Below are positions 23,344-35,546 of a stretch of 64,000 nt of DNA, piece after piece; within the stretch, counting starts at the first letter, position 1, and the number at the start of each line of letters is the position of its first letter. A program made the translations under genes and the position numbers. The notes beneath the pieces are model-generated. The model saw only the letters and a program-made list of their open reading frames with translations. It was not told the DNA's origin and made no database searches. Source of the stretch: Lindgomyces ingoldianus (lineage: Eukaryota; Ascomycota; Dothideomycetes; Pleosporales; Lindgomycetaceae); the NCBI RefSeq assembly GCF_010093535.1, contig NW_022985209.1, positions 124,001 through 188,000 of the forward strand, written 5' to 3'.

Positions 23344-23546
23344 TGTCGCACGTGTCTCACGCGATACTATACCCATGTACTGCGCTATTCACTTATTAGG
23401 ACTAGCTTCTTTCTTGTACAGTAGATCGTCAGCCTAGAGCTCTCTTAAGCTCCTTAGACCTTACAATACACTAGTTTAATTTACCTTGTTTAGATCTTAA
23501 TACTTTATTAACTTGCCTACTCTATAACCTCTTCTTAGCTTATGCA
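23344..23546 (+). repeat. LTR-like repeat R, copy 2
   Basis: Begins TGTCGCACGTGTCTCACGCG and aligns with the reverse complement of 2422-2624 up to CTTATGCA. GC content is high for the first ~130 bases and RIP-like thereafter. The left edge exactly ends the MFS island. No direct target duplication could be shown. Confidence 0.5.
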
Positions 23547-24618
23547 AGAGTTATAAGCCTAGAGTTGCGCTCCTAGCTAGTACTATAGTTACTACTACAC
23601 ATTAAGCTTTTGCATCTAGCTAATAGAGGCTCTGCAACGTTTAACACATACGTACAAGATACTGTTTTGGGATACTTTCGACTAGGGCAAAGCGCCAGAC
23701 TATGATACCTGGAAGCGAAGCATTCTGGAAAAATTTGATTGAAAACCGGCCCTCAAGAGCATTCGGCACTTTATTTTCAAGGTGGAGTAGAAACTTATCG
23801 AATGTCCACAGCTTAAGCGCGTTGCGTGACACGGTGTTTCAGACTTCTTGCAAAGCATTTAGTGTAGGGCTTTGCTGACTGACAGCGGTGGAGACCTAGC
23901 TTTCTTGTAGTATGCGGTAGAGTCTAGGCGCGAAATGGATGGTGACGAAGTTTAGTAGCGTTCCTTCACACATGGACACATGTAACCTCCAAGAAAGGAT
24001 TCACCGAGCTAGGTCCGAGCTGGGCCACATCTTGGCACTTTGGCGCCTTAGAGCATGCGGCTCAAATTACACTGCAAAGCATTACATCAGCTGCGTTTGC
24101 CGTGGCGCGCTAACCGACATAGATCCTTTGTCTGATTGGAGGTACCGTCCTTCGTGGCAACCCTTACCGCTACAAGCATCGGGGATGACAACTTATCGTT
24201 ATTATTGTGACACTGGTACGCTCCAGTAAGGTCTAATTCGAAGCTCTAAGCGCGATCAGACGATGATGGTGGTGCTGTGGGCGAGGCCGTCTGTGCCAAT
24301 ATAGAACGAAGCAGTGTGTGAAGCCAGCGACAACATGCACAGGAGACGGTAATTTTGATAGGAAAAGGGTTTTTCAAATTTAGAGATACCTAGAGCTAAT
24401 GTATAAGCATAAATATCAGAAAAATAGAAGTTGCGCAAATTTTTATATCCGTAAGTGCTGGAAGTACTCGACTTTTGCCCTAGCACGGTTGGTGCCCGGC
24501 ACGGCAGGAGGGAGGTTAGAAAACCTTGTTAGCTAAGATCTAGAATTTAGAAAACAAAAGACTGCTCTGCAACAAGTCATAGATTATAATAAGCAGGTAT
24601 ACCTTTATTTTATAGGGG
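23547..24618. other. Short RIP tract then an orphan GC-normal patch
   Basis: 23547-~23640 is AT-rich. From ~23,640 to 24,520 the composition is like the gene islands. Open frames at 23832-23641 (minus) and 23939-24229 (plus, 96 codons) resemble no family I recognise and lack splice support. It may be a stranded piece of the original host locus. 24520-24618 is AT-rich again. Confidence 0.4.
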
Positions 24619-24944
24619 TGTCAGATTGAAGCACTGTTTCTGGGCTTCCTGAGATGAATGATGGGTTTTGGATATGATGTATGGGATGATGATTTATTGT
24701 ATTGATTTTTCGATGTTTCTTTTTCTTTTTGTCTGCTCGTGTTGCTCGGCTTTTGTTTTTCCGGTCCGAGTCCCTCGCGCACTAGCCCTATGCGCGACCA
24801 GCTGCAACATGCTGCAAGTTGTTGCAAAATGCTGCAACATGCAGCAATTTGCAGCAACATACTGTTCGAGCTTATTGCTCGTACTATGTAGCAGCTTTCG
24901 TCCAGCGTTCCTCCTGTCTTGACAGTAGGTGCGCATATCTGACA
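24619..24944 (-). mobile_element. Solo LTR of family L1, copy 2 (326 bases, target duplication AGGGG)
   Basis: Begins TGTCAGAT (24619) and ends ATCTGACA (24944), with AGGGG at 24614-24618 and 24945-24949. Reverse orientation relative to copies 1 and 3. It has five TTGCAGCA-type 10-base units and the same two hairpins. Little RIP. Open frames across it are not genes. Confidence 0.9.
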
Positions 24945-24949
24945 AGGGG

Positions 24950-25477
24950 AGTACTGGTATAAGGCGTCTTTAAGATTACTTTAGGTAACATTGTGCGCTG
25001 CTGCAAGCTGCTGTAGAGACTAACAAGGATTAGACCTAAAAGAGCTTGTTTTAGGGCTAATTCTACCCCCTTTTAATGGAATTTTATGCATGTTGTTGTT
25101 GAGCTATAGTCAAAAAGGTGGACGCGATTTCGCGCGATTTCGCGCGATTTGGTGGGCTGGCCAGCTTCCTGGTGTGGCTAGTTTACCGTGGATTACGCGT
25201 GCCGCGGTTGCTGAGTCAACTGAGCCGCCAGGAACTCCTATCGCAGGGTTAGAGCTGAAGGTTGGTGGAGAGCATGAAGCAGTCAATTAGGTAATCAGAG
25301 ACGACCTAGGTATATTGAGGTGAGGTGTAAAGTCTCTGGAGCTCGAGAGAGCTCAGAGGAAAATATTATCTCAGCAAGCTCAGACGGGATGGGGAGAGAG
25401 CCTCGACAGGGGCAAGCCCCTGCTAGTAGCCTTAGTGGCGCAAGCCCCATCTCTCTAGCTAATAAGGGTGTAAGAAA
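24950..25477. other. GC-rich unassigned segment with a 10-base tandem repeat
   Basis: Contains about three tandem copies of GCGATTTCGC-type units (25123-25149) and a hairpin GGGGCAAGCCCC near 25420. A 66-codon plus frame (25090-25290) is unrecognised. Less RIP-mutated than its right flank. Confidence 0.45.
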
Positions 25478-26293
25478 GGCTTTCTCTCCCTAGCTGTCTA
25501 AGGGACTTTTGTGATTTTTTAGGTGATATTGTGGTTCTAAGCCTCCTCCACTATGCACTAGCTTAACTAAGAATTACTGTAGCTCTACCACTTTTTATCT
25601 AAACTAGGTTAGATTTTAAGAGGTAATAGAGACAGTCTCTAGCTATATCCTAACATTTTTGTAACCTAATTCTAACAAGATTTAGCAGAGTATTGCGCTA
25701 TTAAGTCCTATGTAGGACATTTTAATACCCTTATAACTACACCTTAATGTAACTTTTTAACTACATTATATATTATCTTTAGAATTCAAGACTTATCTAA
25801 GACAGGCTTTATTAGGGAGCCTGCAAAATTTTAGGAGATCTAGGCTGCTAGTTGTTAAGCTGGATAGTAGGCTAGAGACATCGCGATTGCTCTCATGTCT
25901 GCAGCTTGACTAGCTGTTGTCTTAGGACTCTAATGATCTAGGAGCTGTCTTAGACTAGCTCTGTTAGGGATCCTATAAAATCCTAGGGAATTTAGTCTAC
26001 TAGTTGTTAAGTTCTAGTTAGGAGGGCAATACTATTAATCTAAAATTAGAGTATAGATAGGTTAAAGTTTTGCGCGCGTTTAGATTTTTCTCTGCTAATA
26101 ATAGTTAGAATTTAGTAGAAAATATACTATGTCATAGCTACAGCTTGTATCTACATTCTATTAAATTCTAAGCCTATTTAGATATATAGTAGTAGAGATA
26201 TTGTAAATCTAATTCTATTGTAATGCTCTTAAAATACGCCTATTTATAGAAAAAATTACAAAAGTCCCTTAGACAGCTAAGGAGAGAAACGCT
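25478..26293. mobile_element. Possible inverted-repeat (MITE-like) element, ~0.8 kb
   Basis: CTGTCTAAGGGACTTTTGT (left, ~25490-25510) and its reverse complement (right, ~26257-26275) form the cores of ~44-base inverted repeats, extended outward by TTTCTCTCC(C/T)TAGCTG. The interior is TA-rich and noncoding. The outer flanks also share an inverted CCCCTG(C/T)TAGTAGC, so the true ends may lie further out. No target duplication was confirmed and the superfamily is unknown. Confidence 0.5.
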
Positions 26294-27175
26294 ACTAACA
26301 GGGGTTAGAAACTGCTAACCCCTAGGCCATACTCTATTTAGAGTAGCAATATGCATGGTGGTTTATGCGTCCTTGGTTCTCTCCTCACCACGTCTAAGCT
26401 AGCTGAGATAAGGAAAATATATAGTAGGTAAAAGCGCTAGTCCTAAACAAGAAAGAGGTGAGAGGTGAACAGTGCTAGCAGGAATCGGTACGAATCGATT
26501 ATCTGGAATCACGTGGCGCTATCCTAGATCTAGATTAGATCTATGAATTAATTTAGCGCTAAGGCTAAATAGGTAACTATTCTAAACAATTAGTCTTTTA
26601 CTTAATTTTTTATGCTATTATACTCTTAATAAGTTGTATAATAAATATTTAATAAAAATTTAGCTTAGAATAATAAAATGCTATTTATAATAAAAGTAGT
26701 TAAGAGCTTAAAATCTAAATAATAAAGAAAAAAATGTATATTAAGCTCTACTTTATATAATAAGCATTATAGAAAGTATCTTCTTTTTATCTTATTATAC
26801 AAAAACATAGACATTATAATTTAAGATTATTAGGTAAAATACATAAAATAGGATTTATTATTGCTAGATAAGTAAGAGGCTCTAGAGGTAAAGACTGTAA
26901 GCCTTCTTTCTTCTTAGCCTTTATTGTTAGAGACTTGTCTTTCTACATTGTAGCTATATAATGTTTCTAGAGAGGCCTTAGTTTCGCTTGCTAGTTTTAG
27001 CGCCTTTTTACCTAGTTAGTTTTTATTATCTAAGCGTTTTAGAAGTAAGCTAACGCTTTTAGAGCGTTTCTTAGGTTTTTAATAAGTTTCTAAGTGTTTT
27101 TACTATTAGGCTATTGTTTTTATTTAACTAAAAATTGCGTTTAATTATTTCTAGATTATAATATGCGTTTTACTA
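26294..27175. other. RIP-mutated AT-rich sequence, unassigned
   Basis: Contains a palindromic duplicate TAGATCTAGATTAGATCTA near 26524-26543. No gene or clear element was identified. Its right end (~27145-27175) resembles the sequence just beyond the following transposon (TTTCTAGATTATTATATGCG), which is itself locally duplicated around 29050-29120. Confidence 0.4.
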
Positions 27176-29037
27176 ACATACTTTACAGGCAAGTTGCTTA
27201 CACACCTAAGTTACTTACTTTTACTAAGACTCTACTACACTACTTTTCCTACACTAATGTATTCCTAATAACACTACTTAAACATGTTAAAGAAATGTTA
27301 AATGTAGCTTACACTTTAAGCTTTTAAATAAAACATAATACTTTTTAAGCAACGCGCTGCAGCTATTTATAAAGTCTTTTAAAAAATAATAAGTAACTAA
27401 CACACTAGATAACCTTCTTAAGCTAATTATATAGCTAACTTATAAAAGCTAAATAATAATAAGAAGTAAGTAATTATTTAGCACATACTTAAGCTAAATA
27501 TGCAAGAATTTCCCTTCTAGCTAGCAGCTATAGCTAATATAGCTAATTCTTTACACGCTAAGTATAATATAAGCTATATTAACATAAACTAGCTTAATAT
27601 GTTTATTAAGTGTTACTTAAAGCTTAAAGTAAAGTTTAAGTATAAGCATAACTATAAAAAAGCCTTTTATAAAAATTCTATAGTAATTTAAAGCTAGTTT
27701 AACTTTATAAAGAATATTAAAGCTAAGTATAGCATTTAGAATAATAACATGTATAACTTTAATAAAATAAGGTTTATAATAAGCTAGATATTTACTAGAG
27801 TAGTTATTATAAGTTTAGAGAGATAAGAACAGCTAAAAGCAGTTTAGCTAGGTAACTAGAAGTAAATAACAGCTATCTAAAGCGTTAATGCTAAAAAGTA
27901 AGCTATTTTACTTTTTATTATCTTTTAAAGTAGTAACTACTTTTTAAACTAGTATAAAAAAATCTACTTTAAAATTAAGTTATTATAATCTCTAAGCATA
28001 GCTAGACTACTAATTAGCTTAGTTTAGACTAGTTAAAGCACTTTAACGCGCATATAAAGAAGTGTACTATTAGTAAGTACTTTTTACTAGTTATTAATAG
28101 CTATAAAAGCTATAACTTACTTTATTTTTAGTAATACTATAAAAATAATAAAATTATTACTATTTATATACTTTTTTACTTATTACACTTTTTATAGCTA
28201 CTTAATGTAAGTTGTTTTACTTTTTTAAAAAAAAGTATATAAGTGCTAAGCTAAAAACTTTATGTGTAACTAAATTACTTATATTCTAAAAATAAAGTTC
28301 TTACTATGCTTTAAAGTAGCCTATAATACTATAATTACTTTTAGTAATATTTAAAAAAAGTTTTAAAGCGCTAGATTAGTTCCTTTTAACTTATAAAAAG
28401 TTATAATAAGCCTTAATATAAAGTTACACACTTTATTACTACTACTACTTATATATAATAAGCCTTAGTAGTTATAAACCCTAAGTAATACTCTAAAACT
28501 TAAGTTATAATGAATACTTATAAAGATAAAAATTTAAAAGCATATAAATAGTTAACTAACTTTTATAGTTAAGGCGTTTAAAAAAGTCTTAAAAAAAGTA
28601 GTAATAATTATGCACAAGCTAGTATTAGCATAATAAGAAATTACTAAGCTTTAAGTAGCTAATAAAGCTACTACATAATATAAATTACATAAAAAAAGTA
28701 AATTAAAGTAAAAAAGACTTTAATAATTTAAAAAAGCTTATGCTTAATAGCTTTAAAGAAGTTTAAAGTGTATAGTAACAGAAAGAAGGTAAAGAAGTAG
28801 GTATAAGCTAAAGTAAGTAAGCTATTCTAAAGGCGCTACAGATAGTGCAATTAGACTAGGCATAACACACAAACATGTAAGTAAGAAGCAGATGTAGTAT
28901 TTAAATAATATTCTAGGCTGTACTGTACTATATAGTGCTAGAGCGGGTTGTTATAGGCTATAATAGAGTTTATTAGGGTAGGGTCTTAGCAAAAGTAAGC
29001 AACTTAGGTGTGTAAGCAACTTGCCTGTGAAGTACGT
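27176..29037 (+). mobile_element. Fot1/pogo transposon, copy 2, full length (1862 bases)
   Basis: Left end ACATACTTTACAGGCAAG and right end CTTGCCTGTGAAGTACGT, with TA at 27174-27175 and 29038-29039. The plus strand encodes a RIP-mutated transposase: an HTH region (AAIANIANSLHAK-like), YNFNKI-GFII, TRVVIISLERDKNS (the pogo/Fot DDE-1 block), then remnants of the DGH/PPHSSH segment and the C-terminus. Family knowledge: Fot1-type elements are ~1.9 kb, insert at TA and move by cut and paste. Many stops make this copy inactive. Confidence 0.88.
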
Positions 29038-29039
29038 TA

Positions 29040-31474
29040 CATATTTTATTTTAATTAGTTTCTAGATTATTATATGCGTTTTACTACATATTTTATTTTT
29101 ATTAGTTTCTAGCCTATAGTAGTTATAGGTATTTTATCTAAGGCGTTTTTTAGTTTAGATACATAGAACTATAGATGTACTTTTATTAGTAGTAGTAGTT
29201 AAAGTTAGTAGTTAACTTTTTGTATTACTATAACTTTGTGTAAGCTAATTTACTTTTTAGTTAGTTTTCTTAAAAGTTGTTGTCTATTTAAGTTCTTAGT
29301 GTCTAGGTAGACTAAGCCTCTAAGATAGATTTCTAGTCTCTCTATCTAGAGTTAGTTGGCTTACCCTGCTATTCTTCTTTAGCTAACTTATGCTTACTAA
29401 GCTAATTTCTAATATAGGTTTCAAAGCTTTATAACTTGTTCTTTTGCTTCTTTAGAATTTTATAGTTGCGTCTCTTATATAGAGAAGTAAGGATTCTAGC
29501 TGAAATTTACTATATAGAGTTTCTTTTATAGTGGCTAATTCTGTTGTGTTAATAGCTAGTTATTCTAAGAGTAACTATTCTACCTAGTTATTTTGTTTAA
29601 AGAGGATGTATTTTTTTATATACTTTTTAATTTCTTAGTTTACTTATTCTATCTACCTATCTGTTTGTAGATGATATGCTGTAGACATTCTATGCCTAAT
29701 ATTTATATATCTTATAGCTGCTTGCTAGAATTTGCTTATAAATAGCTTATCCTAATCTAATATAATTTCTACTAGGTAGCTAAAGACTAACGCTATATTT
29801 TATTTAAATTCATAGATTAATTCCTTAGCTGTAATAGTTTTGTTTAATAGCAATGTATGTAGAAACTTTGTTGTTTTGTCTAATACTACCGCTATTATAT
29901 TACATAGTCTTTCTAAGCCTAGTTCTTTTAATAGTAGTAGTTTTATAATAAAATTAATTGTTACTATTGTCTAAGGCTAGTCTAGTGCTGTGATTGCTTG
30001 CAGTTTACTATATAGTTTATGTTGTCTAGAGTTATTCTTGTTGTAGGTGTTATATTCTGCTAGAACTTCTGTACACAACTGTTTAAGCTTTAGAATTGCC
30101 TACTAATATACAATTCTTAGCTTTTTAGCTAGCGTCTCTATCTCTAGATGTCTAAACATTAGAGATTTATAGTATTTATAAATATAAATCCTTTATTTTT
30201 ATTAGGCTAGAGTTAAAGTTGCTATTAGTTTTTCTAGTGTTAGGCTATTATAAACTAGGCTGTTATTTACTCTTTAGAAGATTATAAATTTCTTAGTCTT
30301 TTTATTATCTAGGCTTATGTAATATGGTCGCCTACTTAAGGTGTTTGCCTGTTAGTTGTTAGCCTTTGCAATATACTTAATTATAAAGTTATACTAGCTA
30401 AGTTCTATAGCCTATTATACATGCATTAGTGTTAATTTCTTAGTTATTAGAAAAGAAGTTAGGTTTAAGTAATTAGTAAACACTTTAAAGCATTTTTTTA
30501 TTTCTATTAACTAGACTTTTTATGTCTTAAAAGTATCTACTATTACTTTTAGTTCCTTATCTAAGATGCTATACTTACGTTCTAATAGTAAGAATTTACT
30601 AAAAAGTAGACAACTAGGTTCTACTGTTTATTCTTCCGTCTTTAGTACAACACTGCACTCTTAACTTTAGTTAAAGCGTTTGTATATACCTTAGTATTAA
30701 AGGCTAGGTTGTATATTTTAATAACTAGCTTTTAGCTAATTACTTTTTTAATTATAAAAAAGGTGTTGTTTATTTTTAGCATCTAAGTAAACTTTTTCTA
30801 TGCTCTTTCTTTAGTTATAGTGTTTATAAGAGGTAAAACTATCTTAGAGTATTCTTTTATTATTCTTTAAATATATCTAGAGAGTTTTAGAAATCCTTAC
30901 AGACTTTTTACCTTAGTAGATTCTAGCTATTTTATAACTACTTATATTTTCTTTAAGTTAATCTTAACTTCTTTTTTATTAACAATAAATTCTAGGTACT
31001 CTATTTCCTAGACATTAAACTTTCACTTGCTAAGTTATAAGTGTAGACTATAGTTATGTAGCTTATCTAATACTAGTTTTACTTTAGAAACATAATCTTT
31101 TTTTGTCTCTTTTATATAGATAAGAATGTTGTCTAAGTATACTAGTATAAATATGTTAAGGTATTCGTTTAATGCTGTATTAATAACTGTTTAAAATGTA
31201 GCTAGCGTGTTAGTTAAGCTGGGTAGTATTACTAGTAATTTATACAGTTCTTATAGTGTTCTAAAGGCTGTAAAGTATTCATCTCTTTTATAAATCTTTA
31301 TTTTATTAAAGCTATTTTATATATTAAACTTTATAAAATGCTTTATTTCTAAGAGTTAATCTATAATATCTTAGATAATAGGTAAAGGGAACTAGTTTCT
31401 TATTATGTTAGCATTTAAAGTTTAGAAATTCTAGCATATTCTTAAAGTTTCTCTTTTTTTAGGTGCAAAGACTA
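29040..31474 (-). pseudogene. Gypsy element D, pol fragment (integrase to RT)
   Basis: On the minus strand: an integrase core remnant STAYHLQTDR near 29640-29690; RNase H further right; RT with LVYLDNILIYIK near 31118-31150; and the RT N-terminal ATVVFAPKKRE near 31455. It ends abruptly at 31474 where a Fot-derived arm begins. RIP stops occur throughout. It may belong to the same element as the 5' leader and LTR at 34009-34258 / 50002-50572, with gag and protease lost. Confidence 0.7.
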
Positions 31475-31868
31475 CTGTAGCTGCTAACATAGCCTATATT
31501 ACACTTAGCGTGTAAAGAATTAGCTACATTAGCTATAGATGCTAGCTAGAGGGGAAATTCTTACGTATCTAGCTTAAGTATATGTTTAATAATTACCTGC
31601 TTGTTATTATTTAGCGTTTATAAGTTAAATATATAATTAGTATAAAAATAGTATCTAGAGGAATAGTTACTTATAATTTGTTAAAAGACTTTATAAAAAA
31701 ATACAGTGTGTTACTTAGAAAGTGTTATGTTTAATTTAAAAAACTAGAGTGTAAGCTACATTTAGCATTCCTTTAACACGTTTAAGTAGTGTTGTTAGAA
31801 ATATATTAGTGTATAAAAAGCAGTGTAGTATAGTCTTAGCATAAGTAAGTAACTTGCTTGTAGCGTAT
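31475..31868. repeat. Half arm of a foldback element
   Basis: Matches the right arm of the 1.1-kb foldback family (AACATAGCCTATATTACACTTAGCG onward to ACTTGCTTGTAGCGTATGT) and has no left partner. The break coincides with the end of Gypsy D. Confidence 0.65.
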
Positions 31869-32179
31869 GTTATTTTAAAAAAAAAGCTTTAAAAAACTTA
31901 CAGCTTATTATAAAATAGTTAAAGCTTAATATATCCTATAGGCAAGTTACTTACATACATAAGTTACTTACTTGTATTAAAACTACACTAGATTGCTTTT
32001 TCTACACTAATGTATTTCTAATAACACTACTTAAATATGTTAAATAAATATTAGATATAAGTTACGCTTTAGCTTTTTAAATAGAATAGAAACCTTTTTA
32101 AGTAATATACTACAGCTATATATTAAGTTTTTTAAAAGATAATAAATAAGTAACTTACTAGATAACTTTTATAACCTAA

Positions 32180-32356
32180 TGTAGAGGATAAAATAGCCTA
32201 GCCGTAGCTGTTTAGAAGATTGGATAAAGTGGCTCTGCTATCTAAGAGAGTTGAAGGCTCTTCTTATATACACTGAGCTTCGGAACATACTATCTCCAGA
32301 TCCTAAGCCGCGCCCCAGGCTCCGAGCCCCAGCCAAGGCTTTTAGTATACGCGACA
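32180..32356 (-). mobile_element. Solo LTR of family L3 (177 bases, target duplication CCTAA)
   Basis: Plus-strand ends TGTAGAGGATAAAATAGCC and ATACGCGACA, with CCTAA at 32175-32179 and 32357-32361. On the minus strand AGTGTATATAAGAAGAG gives a TATA box, suggesting minus orientation. GC-normal inside RIP-mutated DNA (CCGCGCCCCAGGCTCCGAGC). Parent element not seen. Confidence 0.83.
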
Positions 32357-32414
32357 CCTAATTTTATAGCTAACTTATAAAAGCTAGATACTAATAAAAT
32401 GTATATATTTATTA

Positions 32415-33515
32415 ACATACATTATAGGCAAGTTGCTTACGCACCTAAGTTACTTACTTTTACTAAGACTTTACTAAGCTACTTTTTCTACACTAATGCA
32501 TTTCTAACAACACTACTTATATGTGCTAAAAAAACATTAGATATAGCTTATGCTTTAAGCTTTTAAATAAAACGTAACACTTTTAAAGTAACATGCTGCA
32601 GCTATATATAAAGTCTTTTAAAAAAATAATAAATAACTAGTATACTAAATAATTTTTATAAGCTAATTTTATAGCTAACTTACAAAGGCTAAATAATAAT
32701 AAAAAGTAAGAAATAATTAAGCACATACATAAGCTATATATATAAAGACTTTATCTTTAGCTAGTAGCTGTAGCTAATATAGCTAATTCTTTACACACTA
32801 AGTATAATCTAGGCTATGTTATTATAAACTAGTTTAGTATATTTATAAAGTGTTATCTAAAGCTTAAAGTAAAGTTTAAGTATAACTATAACTATAAAAG
32901 ACCTTTTTATAACAGTTTTAAAGTAATTTAAAGCTTCTTTAGCCTTATAAAGAATATTAAAGCTAAGTATAGCATCTAAAATAATAACATGTACAACTTT
33001 AACAAAATAAGCTTTATAAGAGGCTAAATATTTACTAACTATACTTATGCTTAAAACTTTACTTTAGGCTTTAGATAACAGTTTATAACTAGACTAGACT
33101 AGTTTATAGTAATATAGCCTAAATTATGCTTAGTGCGTAAAGAATTAGCTATATTAGCTATAGCTGCTAGCTAAAAGAAAAATTCTTACGCATATAGCTT
33201 AAGTATATGCTTAATAATTACTTACTTCTTATTATTACCTAGCCTTTATAAGTTAGCTATAGAATTAGCTTATTAAAGTTATTTAGTATGTTAGTTATTT
33301 ATTATCTTTTAAAAGACCTTATATGTAGCTGTAGTATATTACTTTAAAAGTGTTATATTTTAGTTAAAAGCCTAAAGTATAAGCTATATCTAATGTTTCT
33401 TTAGCATATTTTAGTAGTGTTGTTAGAAATGCATTAGTATACAAAAAGTAGTTTAGTAGAGTCTTAGTAAAAGTAAGCAACTTAAGTGTGTAAGCAACTT
33501 GCCTGTAATGTACGT
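32415..33515. mobile_element. 1.1-kb foldback element, copy 3, nested
   Basis: 1101 bases, ends ACATACATTATAGGCAAG and CTTGCCTGTAATGTACGT, with TA at 32413-32414 and 33516-33517. Same inverted 5'-end structure as copies 1 and 2, inserted into an older copy of its own family. Confidence 0.83.
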
Positions 33516-34008
33516 TAAGCATATACTTAGGCTAAATACATAAGAATTTTCTTCTTAGCTAGTTGCTATAGCTAATATAGCTAATTTTTTACACTCTAAG
33601 TATAATCTAGTCTATATTAGTATAGACTAGCCTAGTATATTTGCTACGTAGCTTAAAGCAAAGTTTAAGTGTAGGTATAACTATAAAAAAGCTTTTTATA
33701 AAATTTTAAAGTAATTTAAAGCTACTTTAGCCTTATAAAGATTATTACAGCTAAGTACAGTATTTAAAATAATAATATATGCAACTTTAATAAAATAAGC
33801 CTTATAATAAGCTAATTATTTACTAATTCTACTAAAAACTTAAAACCTTTCTTTAAGCTTTAAATAACACTTAATAAACATACTAGGCTAGTTTATACTA
33901 ATTTAGCCTATCTTATGCCTAATGTATAAAAGATTAGCTATATTACCTATAGCTACTAGCTAAAAGAAAAATCCTTATGTACATAGCTTAAGTATATACT
34001 TAATAATC

Positions 34009-34258
34009 TTTGCTTAGAGGTGCCTAAAAGGTCTTTTACTATTAGTGTAGTAAAAGTAATTTAAGGTATTATTAAGAGTAATTTAGTACTTAGTATAGGT
34101 TAATTAGAACTAATAGTTTTTAATCTCGTTAGCTACTTAATTTGTGCTTTTGATTAAGGAATTTAGTTTTTAAAAGCTATGTTACTATAGTTTAACTCTA
34201 AATCTAGTAGGTTTTTAGCTTTAAGTTCTATAAACAAAGTTTAGCTATTAAGGTTAGT
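34009..34258 (-). repeat. Gypsy E-related 5' leader, left part of a site split by Copia F
   Basis: Matches 61485-61730 inside element E (for example AAAAGGTCTTTTACTATTAGTGTAG and TTTAACTCTAAATCTAGTAGG). It ends at TTAGT (34254-34258), the target duplication of Copia F. The other half resumes at 50002. Confidence 0.82.
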
Positions 34259-34539
34259 TGTTAAATAGGCTCTAACAGCTAGCTGCTTATAGTATAAGCG
34301 CTTAAGTAGCAAGAGTAAGAGTGGTGTACAGTGTGCACAGCGTACAAGGTAGGTAAGGTAAGGGCAACATGTTTCTAGTTCTATTACTCTTATCTTTTCT
34401 CTATATAAAGAAAAAGGGGGGATATTTAGATGTTTACGCATAAAAGTTTACACATAAGTATTATATAACATAAATATGTAGTCCTACTTATGCGCAATTA
34501 CTTATATCTAGGCTATAATGCTGCTGCTATGTACAGACA
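34259..34539 (-). repeat. Left (3') LTR of Copia F
   Basis: Begins TGTTAAATAGGCTC, ends ATGTACAGACA, 281 bases. The outer (left) ~110 bases keep C and G that the right LTR has lost; the inner part is more mutated. Confidence 0.9.
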
Positions 34540-35546
34540 CTAGCAACTTTTTACTTTTATCTAAAAAGTTGCTTTTTATATAAGTTATCTCTCTTCTGTC
34601 TATGTAGGTCTATCTAGTTACATTCTACCTATACTTTACCTTATTTATTAGGACTTGCCTTAGTAATACTGTATATTAAAATAAGCTAGTTACACTATGT
34701 AAATAGCTTTATAAATAGTGTAAAGTGTTTTAAGCTATTATTATTTAGCCTTTATGCGCTTACCTTATAAGTAATTTAGTAGTATATAAGCTATTTTATG
34801 CAGGGTTTTATAGTAAAATAGTGTAAGATCTTTGTGTAGGCAGGTGCGTAGAGAGGTGTATATAATAAGATCTTCTTTTTTTTTTTACTTTCCTTTCTTT
34901 ATCTTTTACTTTCTAAGCCCTACTATATAATTCCTTAGCTCTTTTCTCTTTTTATATAGTGCTAATAGTAACAGATACTCCCACCTGCACGCACACACAC
35001 ACACACAGATGTCTCTCTAGCCTTCCTCCTCTACCTCTAGCGCTGTTAGTGCGGGCGTCTTTAACGTCCTTGTGTAGTCTAGCAGCCTAGAGCGCATCTG
35101 TGTTACTCTCTTAACTAGTTTTACTACTAATTAGTAGTTTATTTAGCATCTTAGCATAAACATATAAATCTTTTAGCTCTTTTGCTTTTTTTTATATAAA
35201 ATGCTAATTATAAATAAGCTAAGAAGTAGCATGTAGTAGCTTTACTATCTTATAATATTAATATTATCTTGCCTGCTAGCACTAACCTGCAGCTGTAAGC
35301 AGTAAAGGTTATGTATTATAAAAAGTACTTTTATGCAGTTTTAGTAACTTTATGTGCTTATTATTATAGCAGCACTACTAGTGCTTTTTTTTTATTAAGT
35401 GTTATATGCTAGCTAACTTCTAGGCTAATGCCTGCGCCTTGTGTGTATAGTAGAGCTGTAGTCTACATTATAACTACTACACGTAAGAGGTGGTGTGTTC
35501 TAGAGGGGAGAGGTAGTAGCTTTTTCTTTTCCTGTATACTAGATAA
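34540..35546. other. 3' internal region of Copia F, left of Gypsy C
   Basis: RIP-mutated. Holds a short CA microsatellite near 34990. No domain could be read. By position it should contain the distal pol/3' untranslated part of F. Ends at GATAA, the target duplication of Gypsy C. Confidence 0.5.

Larger units (their letters stand above)
31930..34008. mobile_element. Foldback element, outer copy, interrupted and right-truncated
   Basis: The left terminus near 31930 (ATATCCTATAGGCAAG) starts a foldback arm. The arm is interrupted by a solo LTR (32180-32356) and then by a complete foldback element (32415-33515). The outer copy resumes at 33518 and runs through the centre into the right arm, stopping at ~34008 without its terminus. 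Heavily RIP-mutated. Confidence 0.75.

Noticed and set aside
2422..23546. Repeat R copies as the two LTRs of one giant element
   Set aside because: They are in opposite orientations, so they cannot be an LTR pair.
32180..32356. tRNA-derived SINE or tRNA gene
   Set aside because: No A/B box pair or cloverleaf is evident. TG...CA ends, a TATA box and a 5-base duplication fit a solo LTR better.
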